NCBI GenBank assembly: GCA_034336665.1
Contig: CM067590.1
Location: 5,802,459-5,866,458 of the forward strand
Length of the DNA: 64,000 nt
DNA from: Luscinia megarhynchos
Lineage: Eukaryota; Chordata; Aves; Passeriformes; Turdidae
Direction: 5' to 3'
Under the pieces are notes generated by a model that had not been told where the DNA came from, did not search any database, and saw nothing but the letters and a program-made list of their open reading frames with translations. Every line of letters starts with the position of its first letter. Positions within the stretch are counted from its first letter, which is position 1. Shown here piece by piece: positions 40,605-53,400 of the stretch. A program made the translations under genes and the position numbers.

Positions 40605-41060
40605 GCCCAGAGTCACCGCGGCCGGCACCCAGCGCTGCCGGAGGGAAAAATGGCGGCGCCCGGGACTGCGGTTCCCGGCGGGCCCCGCGCGGCCGCCGCC
40701 GCCTCCACCGGGCGGGACCGGGCGGGACCGGGCGGGACCGGCGCTCCAGCGGGCTGGGCGGGACCGAGCGCCGGGCGGGACCGAGCGGGACTGAGCGGGA
40801 CTGAGCGGGACTGAGCGCTCGGCGGAGCCGGGCAGGACTGAGCCGGACCGAGCGGGACTGAGCGCTCGGCGGGGCCGGGCAGGACTGAGCGGGACCGAGC
40901 GCTCGGCGGGGCCGGGCCGCCCTGTCCGCGCTGTCCCCAGCCCGGGCCGCCCGTCCCGCCGCTGTCCCCAGCGCGGTGTCACCGCCGGCCGCGGAGGACG
41001 CGGCCCCGAGCGGGCTCCCAGGGACTCCCCGGGCCGGGCCCATCGGACAGCAGCGTTCGG
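40605..41060 (-). promoter_or_regulatory. TIMM13: CpG-island promoter region of TIMM13
   Basis: Very GC- and CpG-rich sequence directly upstream of the TIMM13 ATG, typical of a housekeeping promoter without an obvious TATA box. It contains a GGGCGGGACC tandem array (listed separately). The transcription start is not determinable here. Confidence 0.7.
40709..40917 (+). repeat. GGGCGGGACCG / GAGCGGGACT tandem array in TIMM13 promoter
   Basis: Three perfect GGGCGGGACC decamers (40709-40738) pass into degenerate GAGCGGGACT decamers and GAGCGCTCGGCGG(A/G)GCCGGGC units to about 40917. GGGCGG is also an SP1-type GC box. Several G3 runs with short loops form a G-quadruplex-capable pattern. Confidence 0.9.
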
Positions 41061-41760
41061 GTGCCAGGGTTCAGGGGCTTTACACCGACATCACCCGAGA
41101 CACGAACGCCGCCCAGCTGCAGCCCGCGGTGAAACGCCAGCTCTGCTGGGATCCCCGCAGAGAGGAACTCCCCTTTGGGTTCTCTCTGGAATTCATCCTT
41201 CTGTTCTTCCAGGCTTCCCTCTGCCGTACGTGACTCGGGTGAGAGGCCCACGCCCTTAAAGTCTGCCTCGACTCCCTCCATGAAGTAAGAATGCTGTGCG
41301 ACGAGGTAAAAGCAAATGGGAGAGGACAACGCTGCGGAGCTCCTGTGGATGGGTGAGGTGTGATGTGCAGGTGGGAGATGACATGAGAGGAGGGGATGAG
41401 CACGACAGCAGAGCTAAAGCCAAAACTCTGCTCATCTTCACTAGTCCGAGCCCCCACTCAGAGTATTGCAAACCGTATCATCCTGTCTTTGGACCTGCCC
41501 ACTTCAAACAGAAGTCATTCCTACCACCCCGCAGAAGCACCATCAGCTGGAGCTAACCGTGGGGCAGCCGCCTGCAATTTCAGAATGAGTGCGGACTCGA
41601 AAGTGAGCTGGGAGCTGAGCCAGGCTGACAAACGCGTCAGCTCGTGGCAGGGCTTTTGGTTAATTCCTAAGAACCCGTCCCTGCCAGGGATTGGTATCTG
41701 CTCTCATTCTTATTTAGAGTCAAGTAGGTTGAATGGAAAAGCCCCTTCAGTACAGCGGTG

Positions 41761-42267
41761 ATGAGGAAGCAAGGCAGTGTTTATCTGCTCCAGCTCCTGC
41801 TATTCTTCCCCCTGCTTTTGTTAGTACAGATCAGAGAGGACAGCAGGTTCCACCAGAACTCAGTCACGTTTAAGGAAAGCGTTCATTTGCCTCTGGAGTG
41901 CTTCCCGCCATCCCTGCTGGGACACGCCCTTCCATCCCTGCTGGGACACACCTCGGGATCCCTGTTAGAACACACACACCCCACTATCCGTGCTGGGACA
42001 CGCCCTTCGGTCCCTTTTGGGACACACCCTACTGTCCCCGCTGGGACACGCCCTTCGGTCCCTTTTGGGACACACCCCGCTCTCCCTGCCGGGACACACC
42101 CCAGTATCCCTGCTGGGACACACCCCAGTATCCCTTTTGGGACACACCCTACTGTCCCCGCTGGGACACACCCCACTGTCCCCGCTGGGACACATCTGAT
42201 CACTCTCAGGAGCACAGAAAGCAGCTCTTTGTGTCCTCTCTCCACACTTAAAGGCCTCCTTGGATGA
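41761..42267 (+). CDS. Doubtful open frame: hydrophobic start plus octapeptide repeats
   Basis: From ATG 41761 the frame reads MRKQGSVYLLQLLLFFPLLL and LVQIRED: a basic start, then a long Leu/Phe core, like a signal peptide. After about 30 further residues come repeats of GTHPTVPA/GTRPSVPF encoded by the 24-bp minisatellite, and TGA follows 42264. The repeat keeps one frame because 24 is divisible by three; the opposite strand is open for the same reason. There is no visible splice structure and no family match. It is most likely non-coding; I list it only because the leader is unusually signal-like. Confidence 0.12.
   Translation: MRKQGSVYLLQLLLFFPLLLLVQIREDSRFHQNSVTFKESVHLPLECFPPSLLGHALPSLLGHTSGSLLEHTHPTIRAGTRPSVPFGTHPTVPAGTRPSVPFGTHPALPAGTHPSIPAGTHPSIPFGTHPTVPAGTHPTVPAGTHLITLRSTESSSLCPLSTLKGLLG
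41912..42203 (+). repeat. 24-bp minisatellite, about 12 units
   Basis: Units of the form CCC(T/C)GCTGGGACACACCCCA and (G/C)TAT, alternating with CCCTTTTGGGACACACCCTA and CTGT variants. The third unit is 28 bp owing to an extra CA-rich insertion, which shifts the frame. Variant units are interspersed, pointing to unequal exchange within the array. Confidence 0.93.
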
Positions 42268-42333
42268 ATCCTCTCAAACAGCCCACACGACCTGTGTGTT
42301 GGGTAATAGAAGGAAACCAATAAAATGCAAAAC

Positions 42334-42339
42334 ATTTAT
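42334..42339 (-). terminator. LMNB2: Candidate LMNB2 distal poly(A) signal
   Basis: AATAAA on the gene strand, followed in that direction by the repeat-rich intergenic DNA. It would give a 3' UTR of about 5.1 kb. Usage is inferred. Confidence 0.5.
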
Positions 42340-45300
42340 TCGAGTGTGTTGTACAAAAAGTTTCCAGTCATAAAATGTATATTACAAATCATTGAAAAAG
42401 ACAAGACATTTGGCATGCATATTCTAAAAAGAAAAAAACCAACCACTTTGAAATGATAAAGTCTAGGTCATTATGTAGTTTTTCTAAGTTTCAAGTAAAC
42501 ACTTTCATTGTTTCATTGCCTTTGTGTTTCTGTTAACTTTTTTCATAATTCCCTATTTAAAACACTTGAACCTTCCAAAAAGTCATCGGCAGCAGCTGAC
42601 TGGATGTGGTTACTGCAGTGCCCTCAAGCCAGACCTATCTTAATTCAAAATTTTGTTTAAAAATTTTTAAAAATAAAAATCACAATTCAAGTCACAAGGC
42701 ATCACTGCTATGAAAGTAAGAGATCAATTGCATTTTCTGCCCAAATGGAAAGCATTTTGGCTTAAACTTGCTCAAAATAGATTATTGCTTGTAATTTTAG
42801 TGTAATGATCTGAGTAGCTGAATATACAATAACATCTGCATTACCAAGATGGACTTGTCACTTCAGTAATAGCTAACTAGAAAATCTGGAAGTTCAATAA
42901 ACAACATCTTATTTTCTGGAACTCCAAGTCAATTCACTGCTATTCTGAATGGAGGCTTTCACATTTTTTTCACTCTAGACATTAGCATTTCAAGAAAAGC
43001 ATGTTTACAAATAATAATTGCATGTAAATATGGTCTTGTATTAAAAAAAAACAACAAACACCTTTAAATAATTTTAAACTGGTTTAAAGCTAAGCATATT
43101 GAAGGGCAAATAAAAATTCTGTTTCCCAGGCCATTTAAAATGAGAAAACAATCTCTCCAATATAATTTGTCCTGACATTCAGCTAAAACAGTGCTTTGAA
43201 AAATGCAATCACTATCTCACCTTCCGCTCACTGGTTCACAAGGCTTTGCTCACACAGTTTTGGACCCAAAAGTGTCAATAAAATGCAGGATCAGATATGG
43301 ATATGCCTTTGTTTAGAGATAAGACTTTCAAAAAAAGATACAGAAAGAAGAGATAGAATGGTTTGATAGTGAAGACATGAAAAGTGGCTACAAGAGATCG
43401 AGAACAGAGTATGCATTTTTCCTGTATCAAAACCTTTCTGATGCGCAGAGAAGTAACAGATTCTTCAAGGTCCTGGGCTGTAGAGAGATTTTTACAGGTC
43501 TCTTCTAACCCACAACCTCTGTTCAGGCTGCAATGAAAGGGCTTTTATACACAACAAGTGTAAAAAAGAAAAAAAGAAGGTGTATAAAACCCAGTAAGAT
43601 CCCTGAACTGAACATGAGGTGTCCCACTGCTCGAGGGCAAACACCACACAGTGATATTCCACACTGCAGTACAATTCCCACACTACTGCCAGCTTGCACA
43701 CAGGCTCAGCTGGCCTTTACACCACAGGAAGCAGATATTTCTATTCTTCCTGAGACTTTAGGCTCCTGCTACAAACATAGCCTATGCAGCCAACAGTCCA
43801 TCTAATGGCAACACTAAAGAGCTAAAGACAAGAGAGCAACATGTCAGTGCAAACGATGGGTTCTGTCAGAGCCACGCTGGAGCCCTGTGTAGGCACAGAG
43901 ACGTGCTGGTAACAGAGCTGTGAAACAAGGGGGAACAGGAAATACAGCTGTGCAGCACCAAAGGAACCACAGGAAATACAGATGTGCAGGAACAAGGGAA
44001 TCCCAGCCACTCTACTCCTTGGAGTATGTCCCTGCAATGCAACAGTTCAGGAAACAAATGCAGAAGCAAGGGAGAAAAAAGCGGCATGAAACGCCAGGGA
44101 CTCTGAGGCCACGCCTCACTCCAGAAGGCACCACACTCCTGACAGGTCTGCAGATGGATGGACTTGGTCTGAGACAAGCATTTTCATGTGGCATGAGCTC
44201 AGAAGTAGGCAGGATGTGCTTATTGTATTTTATATCATATTCTGCTATGAGCTACACATAGGAAAAACTATTTACTACTTCATCCAGAATAAGGTCACAT
44301 CTCTGGAGTAAGAACATCCATATGGATAGTTATGCTCAAGTAACTACTCTGATAAAAGCTTCACTTCCCTCATCAGAGACACCTTAAAATCATTTTTTCT
44401 TCAGACAAGTCAAATCTATTTCTCCATCAAGCTTTATGCCAGGTATCAGCACTGGAGTAGAACTGCTGTCCATACCAGAATTTCATCAAGACTGGTTCAT
44501 ATACAGGATCAAAGAGAAAAAGGGGGCAAGGAGACACTGAATTTTACTTGAACAAAAAGCTTTAAATATCCTGAAAATGGAAAGAAATCTTGGAAAGACA
44601 GAAAAAGAAGAAACAATGCTTTTTGGGCTGGTAAAGCCACGACACTGCCTCCCAGTCTGGCTGGAACAGCGCCGTGAGACTGAAGCTCAGCATCAAAAGC
44701 AAGAGGCCAGGATGGTGGTTGCAGAAGGTGACACAAAAAAGAAAGTACATGGAATACAGTAGTTCTTCTGTGTCTTGCAATTCACAGCCAGGAGTTATTT
44801 GTAGTAGCCTATTAAAAAGCACTGTGGTAACAGGATCATCCACATTCTGACTTGGTTTTCCTACAGTGTCAATCACAGGTTTATCTGACCTGTATATATC
44901 TAAACATGATCCTGAAGAACCAAACTGTTTACAAAGTTAAAGGACACAATTCCAATTCTAAGGACAAATTCTGCAGACTGTTGCTCAAGGGCACAGTGCT
45001 CATCATGACAAGAGATCTGCAAGCACCAGTTCTTAAGGCTGCAAGAAGACACATTCCCCATACAGTAGCTGTTAAGAAAACGATGGCTCAGGTAGCAAGA
45101 GGTTTTTCTTCATTTGAGCTGCCTTTCTGAGGCCATTCTTTACAGGAAACAAGATAAAATCAAAAACCACAGAAAAAAACGTAAATTAACTACACATTCA
45201 TTGCTTTAGTATTTAAGATTAAAATAATCTTAAATTTACAGGAAAATCTTAAAAAAATAAGCAGTCTGAAAACTGGCCCATGTAAAAAAAAAAAACCAAA

Positions 45301-47417
45301 TACAGATCTTTAGGGAAAAATTAAAAAGCCCTCAAATACTATGTGAGTATATTCTAGAAGCTGTGGGTCAGAAAGGGAAGTGGTGTCCAGTGGTTGGAAG
45401 GTGTGTTGCAAAAATAACTTTATGTTGATTGCATTTATTTGCATAACAACAAATTTAGAAAAGGTAATTGTAACAGGATGTCTGAGAAACATAATTTCAC
45501 TAGATACATCTTACAGAGAGACATGATTTACTATATATATAACCTTCTACTCAAGCAGAGTGGGAAAATTACGTTAGAAAGATGGCCAAGTACATCAATG
45601 CAGTTATCTCATCAGCCAAAACAAATCTTCATCCTGTTTTTTGTAATGGGTCTTCTGATAATAGATTAAAACATAATTGTAAATGTCTATTAGCTTAACT
45701 TCAGCAATTCAGTCATCCCACCCAAAAAGAGAAAAGTAGCATCTTTGATTTATTTTTAAATGGCAAAATAAATCCTGAAGCTTAAAGCCCCTTTTGTTGC
45801 CACCCTGCTTGCATAACAAAGCCATCAGTCAGAGCCACTAAACCATTTCTAGGTTGTCTGTCAGTTACGATTCTGTTCAGGGACCGCGTGTCCAAAGCCA
45901 CCGAAACATCCAAGCCTTGCCACTTCTCTGATGGTCTCAACTATCTGAACGACAAGATCAGAGCTCAAGAGTGCAGGCAAAAACAGGATTCTATCTTGGA
46001 ATCAAATGGTATCCAAATTCTGTATCCAAACTACTAAGTTTGTTTTTCAACTAGTAGTTGAAAAAGCATTTGCATTTTTTGGAGAAGTATTTTCACTCGT
46101 GCTTAAAGATGAACATTCACCCTTATAGGACTCAGAGCTATCTCCAGAGAAATGCAGTGGCAGAAACCTTAAGCTAAATGGACACTGTCAGATAAAAACA
46201 CATCCTATTAATATAAAAATCACCTGCTACCCATACAATGCATTTTTTATAAAAAGCATTATTCTCCCTTCACTCCTTGTTAGACTTTGCCTTGAGCATT
46301 TGAACATTGTCACTTATGTCCTTAACAGAGGCAGTTCCTTTGAACTGTTTAAAAGTCATTCAACTATTTCTCCCCTATTTTGCAAATATTGCTCCTTCGG
46401 ATACCTGACAATGCCCCTTTGAACCTAAGAGAAGTATGAACAAGCTATATCTAATTCTGATTAAAAAGGTCAATTTTACATGGGATAACCTTTGAAATCC
46501 CAATATTTATCACTGTCAAAAGTATAAATATGTTTTACTTCTAAAATCTTAATCAAATATTTTTAAAGCTGAATATGTCAAAATAATTAAATCATATATA
46601 CTGAATATCACAATTTGTGTCCATGATTTAACTTGTGACCATGGCAAAATCCCCTAAAAATCAAACAGTTTGAGTTTGACACTTCCAACTTAGGATGGTG
46701 TGTATATTCAGGAACAAGAACCCACCACTCTCCATCATTTGAAATGATGACATAGAGCTCAGGTGGGACAGACCCAGGTGTTTTATCATTAGGCTGTCAA
46801 ACCTTGGAGAAAGGACACAATGGCAAGGTCCTGAGTCAAAAATGCCTAAAATAAAGTTTTTCTGTGTCGTTGCAATTGTGGAGCAGCACTTTGAATGAAT
46901 CTGTGGTCTAATTTTCCTAAGCTGGAAATTGCTGAGGATACCAGGCAAAAATTCTATAGCTGTGGAGGAAACACTCTGTGAATCTCTCCCAGGGCCCTGT
47001 AGATGAACACATTTCATTAAACCTTTCTTTTCTGGGGGTGTTATACTGGTTATATATGTAATTATAGATTTACCGTACACTCAAGGAGTCTCATCTCATT
47101 TTAGCTAAAAATCTCTTTTCTGCTTTAGGTTTCTATGTAAGACTTTATATTCTGGGGAAAAATATTGTATTCCAATATAGTGTTTCAACAAAGAGGGAAA
47201 AATAAAGAAATCTATTAAAAATCCCGGCAGTTTTGTTCAGTAAAGTTTTTTTTTTTTTGGTTTTTTTTTTATAAAAATGTACCAAGGAGTAAACTTCAAA
47301 GAAATCAGGTGATGCATATAAAAATAGTTTTCAGTGGCTCTGGAAGGAAAAAATAGCAAAAATAAAAGGAAATAAATGAAGGGGAAAAGCGCAAATCATA
47401 GTTTCTTTCTTCTTTTC
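42334..47417 (-). other. LMNB2: LMNB2 3' UTR (inferred)
   Basis: AT-rich sequence downstream of the lamin B2 stop codon with no exon features. It ends with a minus-strand AATAAA (TTTATT at 42334-42339). Intermediate minus-strand AATAAA motifs exist (for example near 45437), so shorter isoforms are possible. T-rich low-complexity runs lie at 47246-47270. Confidence 0.55.
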
Positions 47418-47459
47418 TCACATCACTGCGCATCCTCTGGAGGTTGTTCTGGGATCGCC
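47418..47459 (-). CDS. LMNB2: LMNB2 exon 12 (CaaX box, stop)
   Basis: Encodes [13 protein letters not shown] and TGA (47420-47418). C-A-V-M is the prenylation motif. Acceptor CTTATTTTAG. Confidence 0.96.
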   Translation of the reverse strand, partial: GDPRTTSRGCAVM

Positions 47460-50400
47460 CTAAAATAAGACAGACAGAGCTGAATTCAGTTCTTACCAGC
47501 TATTCAGATGGAAAGCCTAGACTCTGGCTATCATCTCAATTGCCAAAAGCACTTTTTTCATAGTTTAGTTACATTAAGTACATCAGTACACAAAAGGAAG
47601 CAGAGCACCTGCCCCAGTGCTGCCAGGAATGACACTGCTCCTCTGGCTGTGGTTTCCTGTGATGGGCTGACTGCTCAGTGTCCATATTTCCAAAAGCAAT
47701 ACAGATGACAAATCAAAATTGTGATGTCACAAGCTCGAGACAAGCAAGCTCCTTTATTTCAAATGCTGATTCAATCTGAGAGAGATCTCTGCTGTACAGC
47801 TGCTTTCTGGGTAACAAAAATCAGTTGTTTTATACTACAAATGCACTGCTCAATCTTTGGGACCAAAAAAGCTTTGAGAACCCACCTGCAAACCTGCACA
47901 GAATGGGTTATTTGTGAAAAGAGCTAATGGTCATTGATCAGAAGAACAAATTGAGTTGAAAATTTAAAATATTTTCTGGTATCACCTAGATAGCTTTCTG
48001 GGTTTTTTTGCTCTATCAACTGCTGGTCACTTACTTCACATTATTAAACTAAAGATTATCAAAACATACAGGTGGTATTATGAAGGAAAAACAAGTTTGT
48101 TTCAGGTGTAAAAGTTATATTGTATGAAAAAATAAACCAATAAACTGAAGCTTGCAGCAAGAGAAGCACCTCCATTCCTGGTTTTCAGTGGTTATCTGGT
48201 AATATTCTGCTTCCAGCAAGAATGCCCCAGCTCTGCTGCACAGAGCAGAAGATACTGGGAGGAACACTGCCTGCTAATGCTGCCAAAGTGTGATCTGAAG
48301 CACAGAAACCCTGAGCTGGCATCAGCCACTTGCTGAGCTGTACCAGGATGGATCCCAGTAGTAATTTCTGGCAGCACCACTCACATTGTCCTCCTTCCGT
48401 GCACTGCAATGTTGCAAGCAACCACTGAAGGAAAGGAAGAAAGGACCAGGAAACTCAGAGCTGACAAAAGCTGAAGGGGGATCCACCCCTATTCTTATGT
48501 CTGACTGATCCAACCAGTGAGGCACAAGTTAAGGATCTGGTCTGCATCTGATTACCTGTTGGTTGAAAAGGTCTTCCTCTCCATAGTCTGTTTCGTCTTC
48601 TTCCTCTTCATTCTCTCGCACAACTACTGATTTAGTAACGCTCCTCACTGCAACTTCCTACACAAAATGACAGATAAGGAGATGGCCAGGAGTCTTTATC
48701 TATCTGGTAAGTTTTTGCTATACCATCAATATAATATCCTTACTAAATTCTGAAGGGTTTAAAGCAACTTGGCCTTGATTTAACACTAGCTATGCAAGCA
48801 AATACTGGCAATATCCTGCAAACCACAACATCATTCCTATTTCTATGCACTAAAAGGCATGGTAATGTAATTCAGTCACTTCAATTTTCTTTCATTGTCC
48901 TGGCGTTTAAGAGAAGGAAGCAGACATATTTCAGGTGACAGGTAGCTGATTTTACACAAGGTCACAGCAGACGTTGATTATCAGCATGGTCTTATAAGCC
49001 AGGCATTAAAGAGAATTCTAAAACCCTAAGAAGCTTCCTTTATTGCTAAATTATTTTTAACACTTCTAAATAGTCAGAGAAATTCAGTCAGAGAATCAGA
49101 AATTTCAGAAATAGCCAGAAATTTCTGTCAGAGAAAATTCTTCTGCCTACTTGCACCACGGAAATCACAGGTGAAAATCTCTGGTTATGGAAAAAGTTGC
49201 CCTTAATATATACCCCTAATCAGGGATACTAAAGGTAACCACAGTGAAAACAGACATGGATTTGAAATTTTTTCAGATACTAGTTTGACCACACGGTTAG
49301 AATACTGAGAATGTTAGCTTTCTATTTGTACAAATTACCCCCCTCCTACCTCATCCTGCCCACAGATTCTTCCAGAAAACTGCCAGCAAGAAAGGCAAGA
49401 CAAAAACTGATATAACTGTGGTCTGCTTCCTTTTCCTACTGCTATCAGATTGCATGGGTTAATGGCATGGCTATGAGTAACAGCCAAGGCATGATTCTGC
49501 CTTGCAAAAGTTATCTGCAGGGATGGTTTTAAAAACATTAACTGTGGGCAGATGAAGGAAAATGCAGAATGCTCAAGAACCTCTGCCAAACGAGAACTTA
49601 TGATATGCTTCTAACATGGAAAGGACAACTATCTTTCTACATTAATATTTACATTGCACCTCAGATCATCATAGGAACTATATAATGGAATTGTGAATTG
49701 CCAGAAATGCTTCTTTTTTTTGTCTCTTCTGAAAGTACATACTCAAATTCCAAACAAATTCTCTACTAGCAGAGTATTCTTCTAAAAGAGGAAGGAAGTG
49801 TCTATGGGCATAATCACGACAATCACAGTTTTCAAAGGCATCCCAAAAATGTCAGAGATATGCACATACACCGAATTAATTCAGTGTTATAAACTGCCAT
49901 ATCAGGAGACCACAGCAGACACCTGGCAGTCGGGATTCTGCCGCTGTGCCACGCCAGCCCCCCTCAGGGACGAGGCAGCCGTGGCAGCACCTACCTCGCC
50001 GTCGGCGCTGACGAGGCAGGTGCGGACGCTCCCGCCGGAGCCCCAGCTGCCCTGGCTCTTCCACACCAGCGCAGAGGGGGGGCTGTGCGCCACGCCCGCG
50101 TCCGCGCCCCAGATCTAGAGAGAGCACACTGCACTTAGCTATTCAGCCAGCCTCTCTTTTAAACATACATAGCATCCCCCTAGTTCCCCTGCTTCGCTCT
50201 ACATACTAGGCTTCCTTTCTGAATTCAACTGCCGGTTTTACCCGACTTATAACTACACTATTACTTGTGGTAAGGTATTAAAAAAATCTAATATTGCAGT
50301 CGTGAATCCTTTTCTGAACAAATTTGTCCTACCACTGTCTCAATAACCATCCTATATGGAGCCAAGGCAAAAAGCAGCAGGTAGTGTATCAACTTAATAT

Positions 50401-53400
50401 TTTATATATATCTGAATAATTAATACTTAAGTAGAAATAGCTGCAAGTGATTAAAAGATACATTTATTTCTTCCTAAAAGAACATCTGTCACAGACTGAA
50501 AATAAAATGCAAAGTTATTGAAAATCAGCTGTTCTACTATAGTTAATGCTGAGATTGTCCAGTCTTAACTACACTCTACTACTCTGGATGAATGCTCTGA
50601 ACTGTTCCCATTTCTTTAAGAGGGTGAAGCAGGATTAGGGTTCGAAACCTGGGCAAAGGTGTTTGGAAACAACAGTCCTTGACTAATCCCCCAAAATATC
50701 TTTTTCTTCAACCTTCTCTGTGCCCAAAAAAATGGTCTAAATACTGAAGTACTAATATAGAAATTCATTTTTTGTTTTGCATTTTTGTAACTGAAATCTG
50801 CTTCTATGCAGTGAGATCCATGAATCCAAAACTTATACATCAAATCAGTCTGTACCAGACTTCAAGATTTCCAACTGCCACGGCATCAATAGAATATGTT
50901 GTTGACATACTGTAAATACAACTTACTGTAACAGTCTGCCCAGCTCTGAGGACATACTTAGGAGTAAATTTGTAAGCAATTTCGTCTCCATCTCCAATTT
51001 GTCTTTTCAGTCTCCAGTTACCCAAGGATTGATCCTAATGGACAGAGTCAGAAAGTTATCCAGAGTGAACAAAACAGAACTAACAGTCGTCACAGTCTAG
51101 GTATTTGTTATTAAAATAATGGGAATATAAATTTATTTACATGGTTGTTAGACATTTGCATTCTACCTTGAAAGTATTTGCCTATATCCAGTTGGAGTCT
51201 AAAGTGTAAATCCCATGAGGTCATTCAGCAAAATTTTAAAGTATATCCATTTCACAGAACAAAGTTCTGCTAGACAGCAGGCTGTTTCTGTGAGCAGTGT
51301 CCCAGTACACATTTGGGACACAAATTGCATTCTCCTCCTGCAGCATGTTAGCCCACCATTATGTTCAACTTTTCAAAGCCCCCATTAATTCCTGCAGCAT
51401 GCTGCACCTTGAGATGCTGCTCCAGCTCTCCACATGGCCACACCTACTCATGCTGCAAAGGGCTGCATCATCTCAGTTTAGCTCCTTGTTTTCTCTGAAT
51501 TCTGCTGATGCTCACCTTCTCTGAGTTGTTCTTAAGCTGAACATATTTTCCCTCCAGGTCTATCTCTTCTATGCTGATACTTCCTGTAGCTGAAGCTTGC
51601 TGGGACATTTGGAAGCTGCTGCTGCTGCTGCTGCCACTGATACTCCCCGTGCCAATGCCACTTGTTCCACTGCCGGAAAGCTCCTCGGCTTCGATGCGTT
51701 TTCTCTTGCCTCGGGAAGGGCGAACAAGTGAAGTGCTGCTGCTGCTGCTGCTGGAGGTAGCTCGAGAGACCGTGACACGGGAGGAGGGACTTGGAGAGAG
51801 TTTCAACCTTAACACAACCAAGAAAGTATTTTAATTAACTCACCCAGAGAACCACTGACAAAGCTACAATATCCTCAAGTAACCAGACGGCAATGCGCTC
51901 CCAGGCTGACAGCATCCCTCACTCTGTATGTCAAGAGCACTGCATACGTGAGGAGAAGGGGGCTGCCCATCCCTGAGGAATGTTCTGGCAGTATGACCAT
52001 GTGACATGGAAAGCAGTGCTACTGAGGGCAACATGGACGACTTAACCCCTCCCTCTAGTACAGCTACTAATAAACACACTACTCTTGGGCCCCATGATTT
52101 AAAACCACAGAAGTACAAGCACTTAAGTAAAAAGATGATATGAAGACCAAACACAGAGTAATTTAAGTAAAAAGATGATATGAAGACCAAACACAGAGTA
52201 ATTTAAGTAAAAAGATGATATGAAGACCAAACACAGAGTAATGTATTTCACTGTACTCCAAGACCATTATAAAAACCCAAAATAAGGACAGTGTTCAGTT
52301 GAGAACAAGTGTTCCCCTCCATGCAACAACATTGTGGTGTGAAGCCAATATAACTTCAGTGAAAGGAAATCTGGGCATTCCTGCTCAAGTGGTAAAAAAC
52401 AAGCACAAGAAATGAAATAACACTTGTGAGTCCTCAGAAAGGAAAGTGGAATCTTTACGCACCTTTCCTCTTCTCCTTCCAGAAGTTTCCGGTAAGCGCT
52501 GATCTCCATGTCCAGTGCTAATTTAACATCGAGCAGCTCTTGGTACTCCGTAAGCTGGAGCTGCATCTGGTCCCTCATGTCAGTCATCTCCCTCTCCTTG
52601 GCATCCAGCATCTTCCTGAACTTCTCCCGCTCGCCAGCCATCATTTCCTCCAGCTCCCGAATGCGATCTTCTGCTGCACTGGCCTAGGCACACAGCACAG
52701 GAAAAAGCCCACCTGGCATCCACGTCCACTCAAAAAGTTAAAACCCTTCTCTCTCCCAAATGAACATAACAAAGATTTTTCTGAGAATTCAGAAGACATG
52801 AAGGGTCAAAGCTGCTGACATACTCACACAACACAGCAGTGTGTCTGAGACGAAAGCCAAGTGAGTCCCTTTACCTGTTTCTGAAGACCAGAGAGCTGGT
52901 AGCTGAGAGCTTCTATCCTCATGCGAGCCTCCTTCAGCTCCTCTCGAGCTGCACCTGCAGCTTTGTCATTTTGGTCAGAGGACAATTTGGCATTCTCAAG
53001 CTGGAAAGAAAGTTTTATACAGCTCACTTGTACTGAGTTAAAAATCCTGCAGTAACCTCTTGGCAAAAAAATAGCAACTATTCAATTCTAAAAAATTTTA
53101 AATGGTCTGGTAAGTTTAGGATTAGAACTGCATAACATTAAGCAATACCCTAAGGACCGAAGGAAAATCTGTTTCAGATCTGTTCTGATAGGATTTGTTT
53201 ATGCTGTTAAAAAAATACTCTATTAGCCCTTCCATTATACAAGCAACCTTAGTTTCCAAAAAACAGACCACGTGCTCTGCTTGCTTGTCCTAAGGCAAAG
53301 CACACTGGGTGACTGCAAAGGCTGCCTACCTAATTCATGTCCTGTCTAAAAGTTCCCTGGATGCCCAGAGACTAACTCAGTAAAATACTCCATGGGTATT

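Larger units (their letters stand above)
41061..42333. other. TIMM13-LMNB2 intergenic region
   Basis: Between the TIMM13 promoter and the LMNB2 3' end. It contains a 24-bp minisatellite and an open frame spanning it (41761-42267), both listed separately. Nothing else is recognised. Confidence 0.5.

Noticed and set aside
40016..41043. Minus- and plus-strand frames of 200-270 codons around TIMM13
   Set aside because: GC-rich promoter and intron shadows. The verified TIMM13 exons explain the coding signal.
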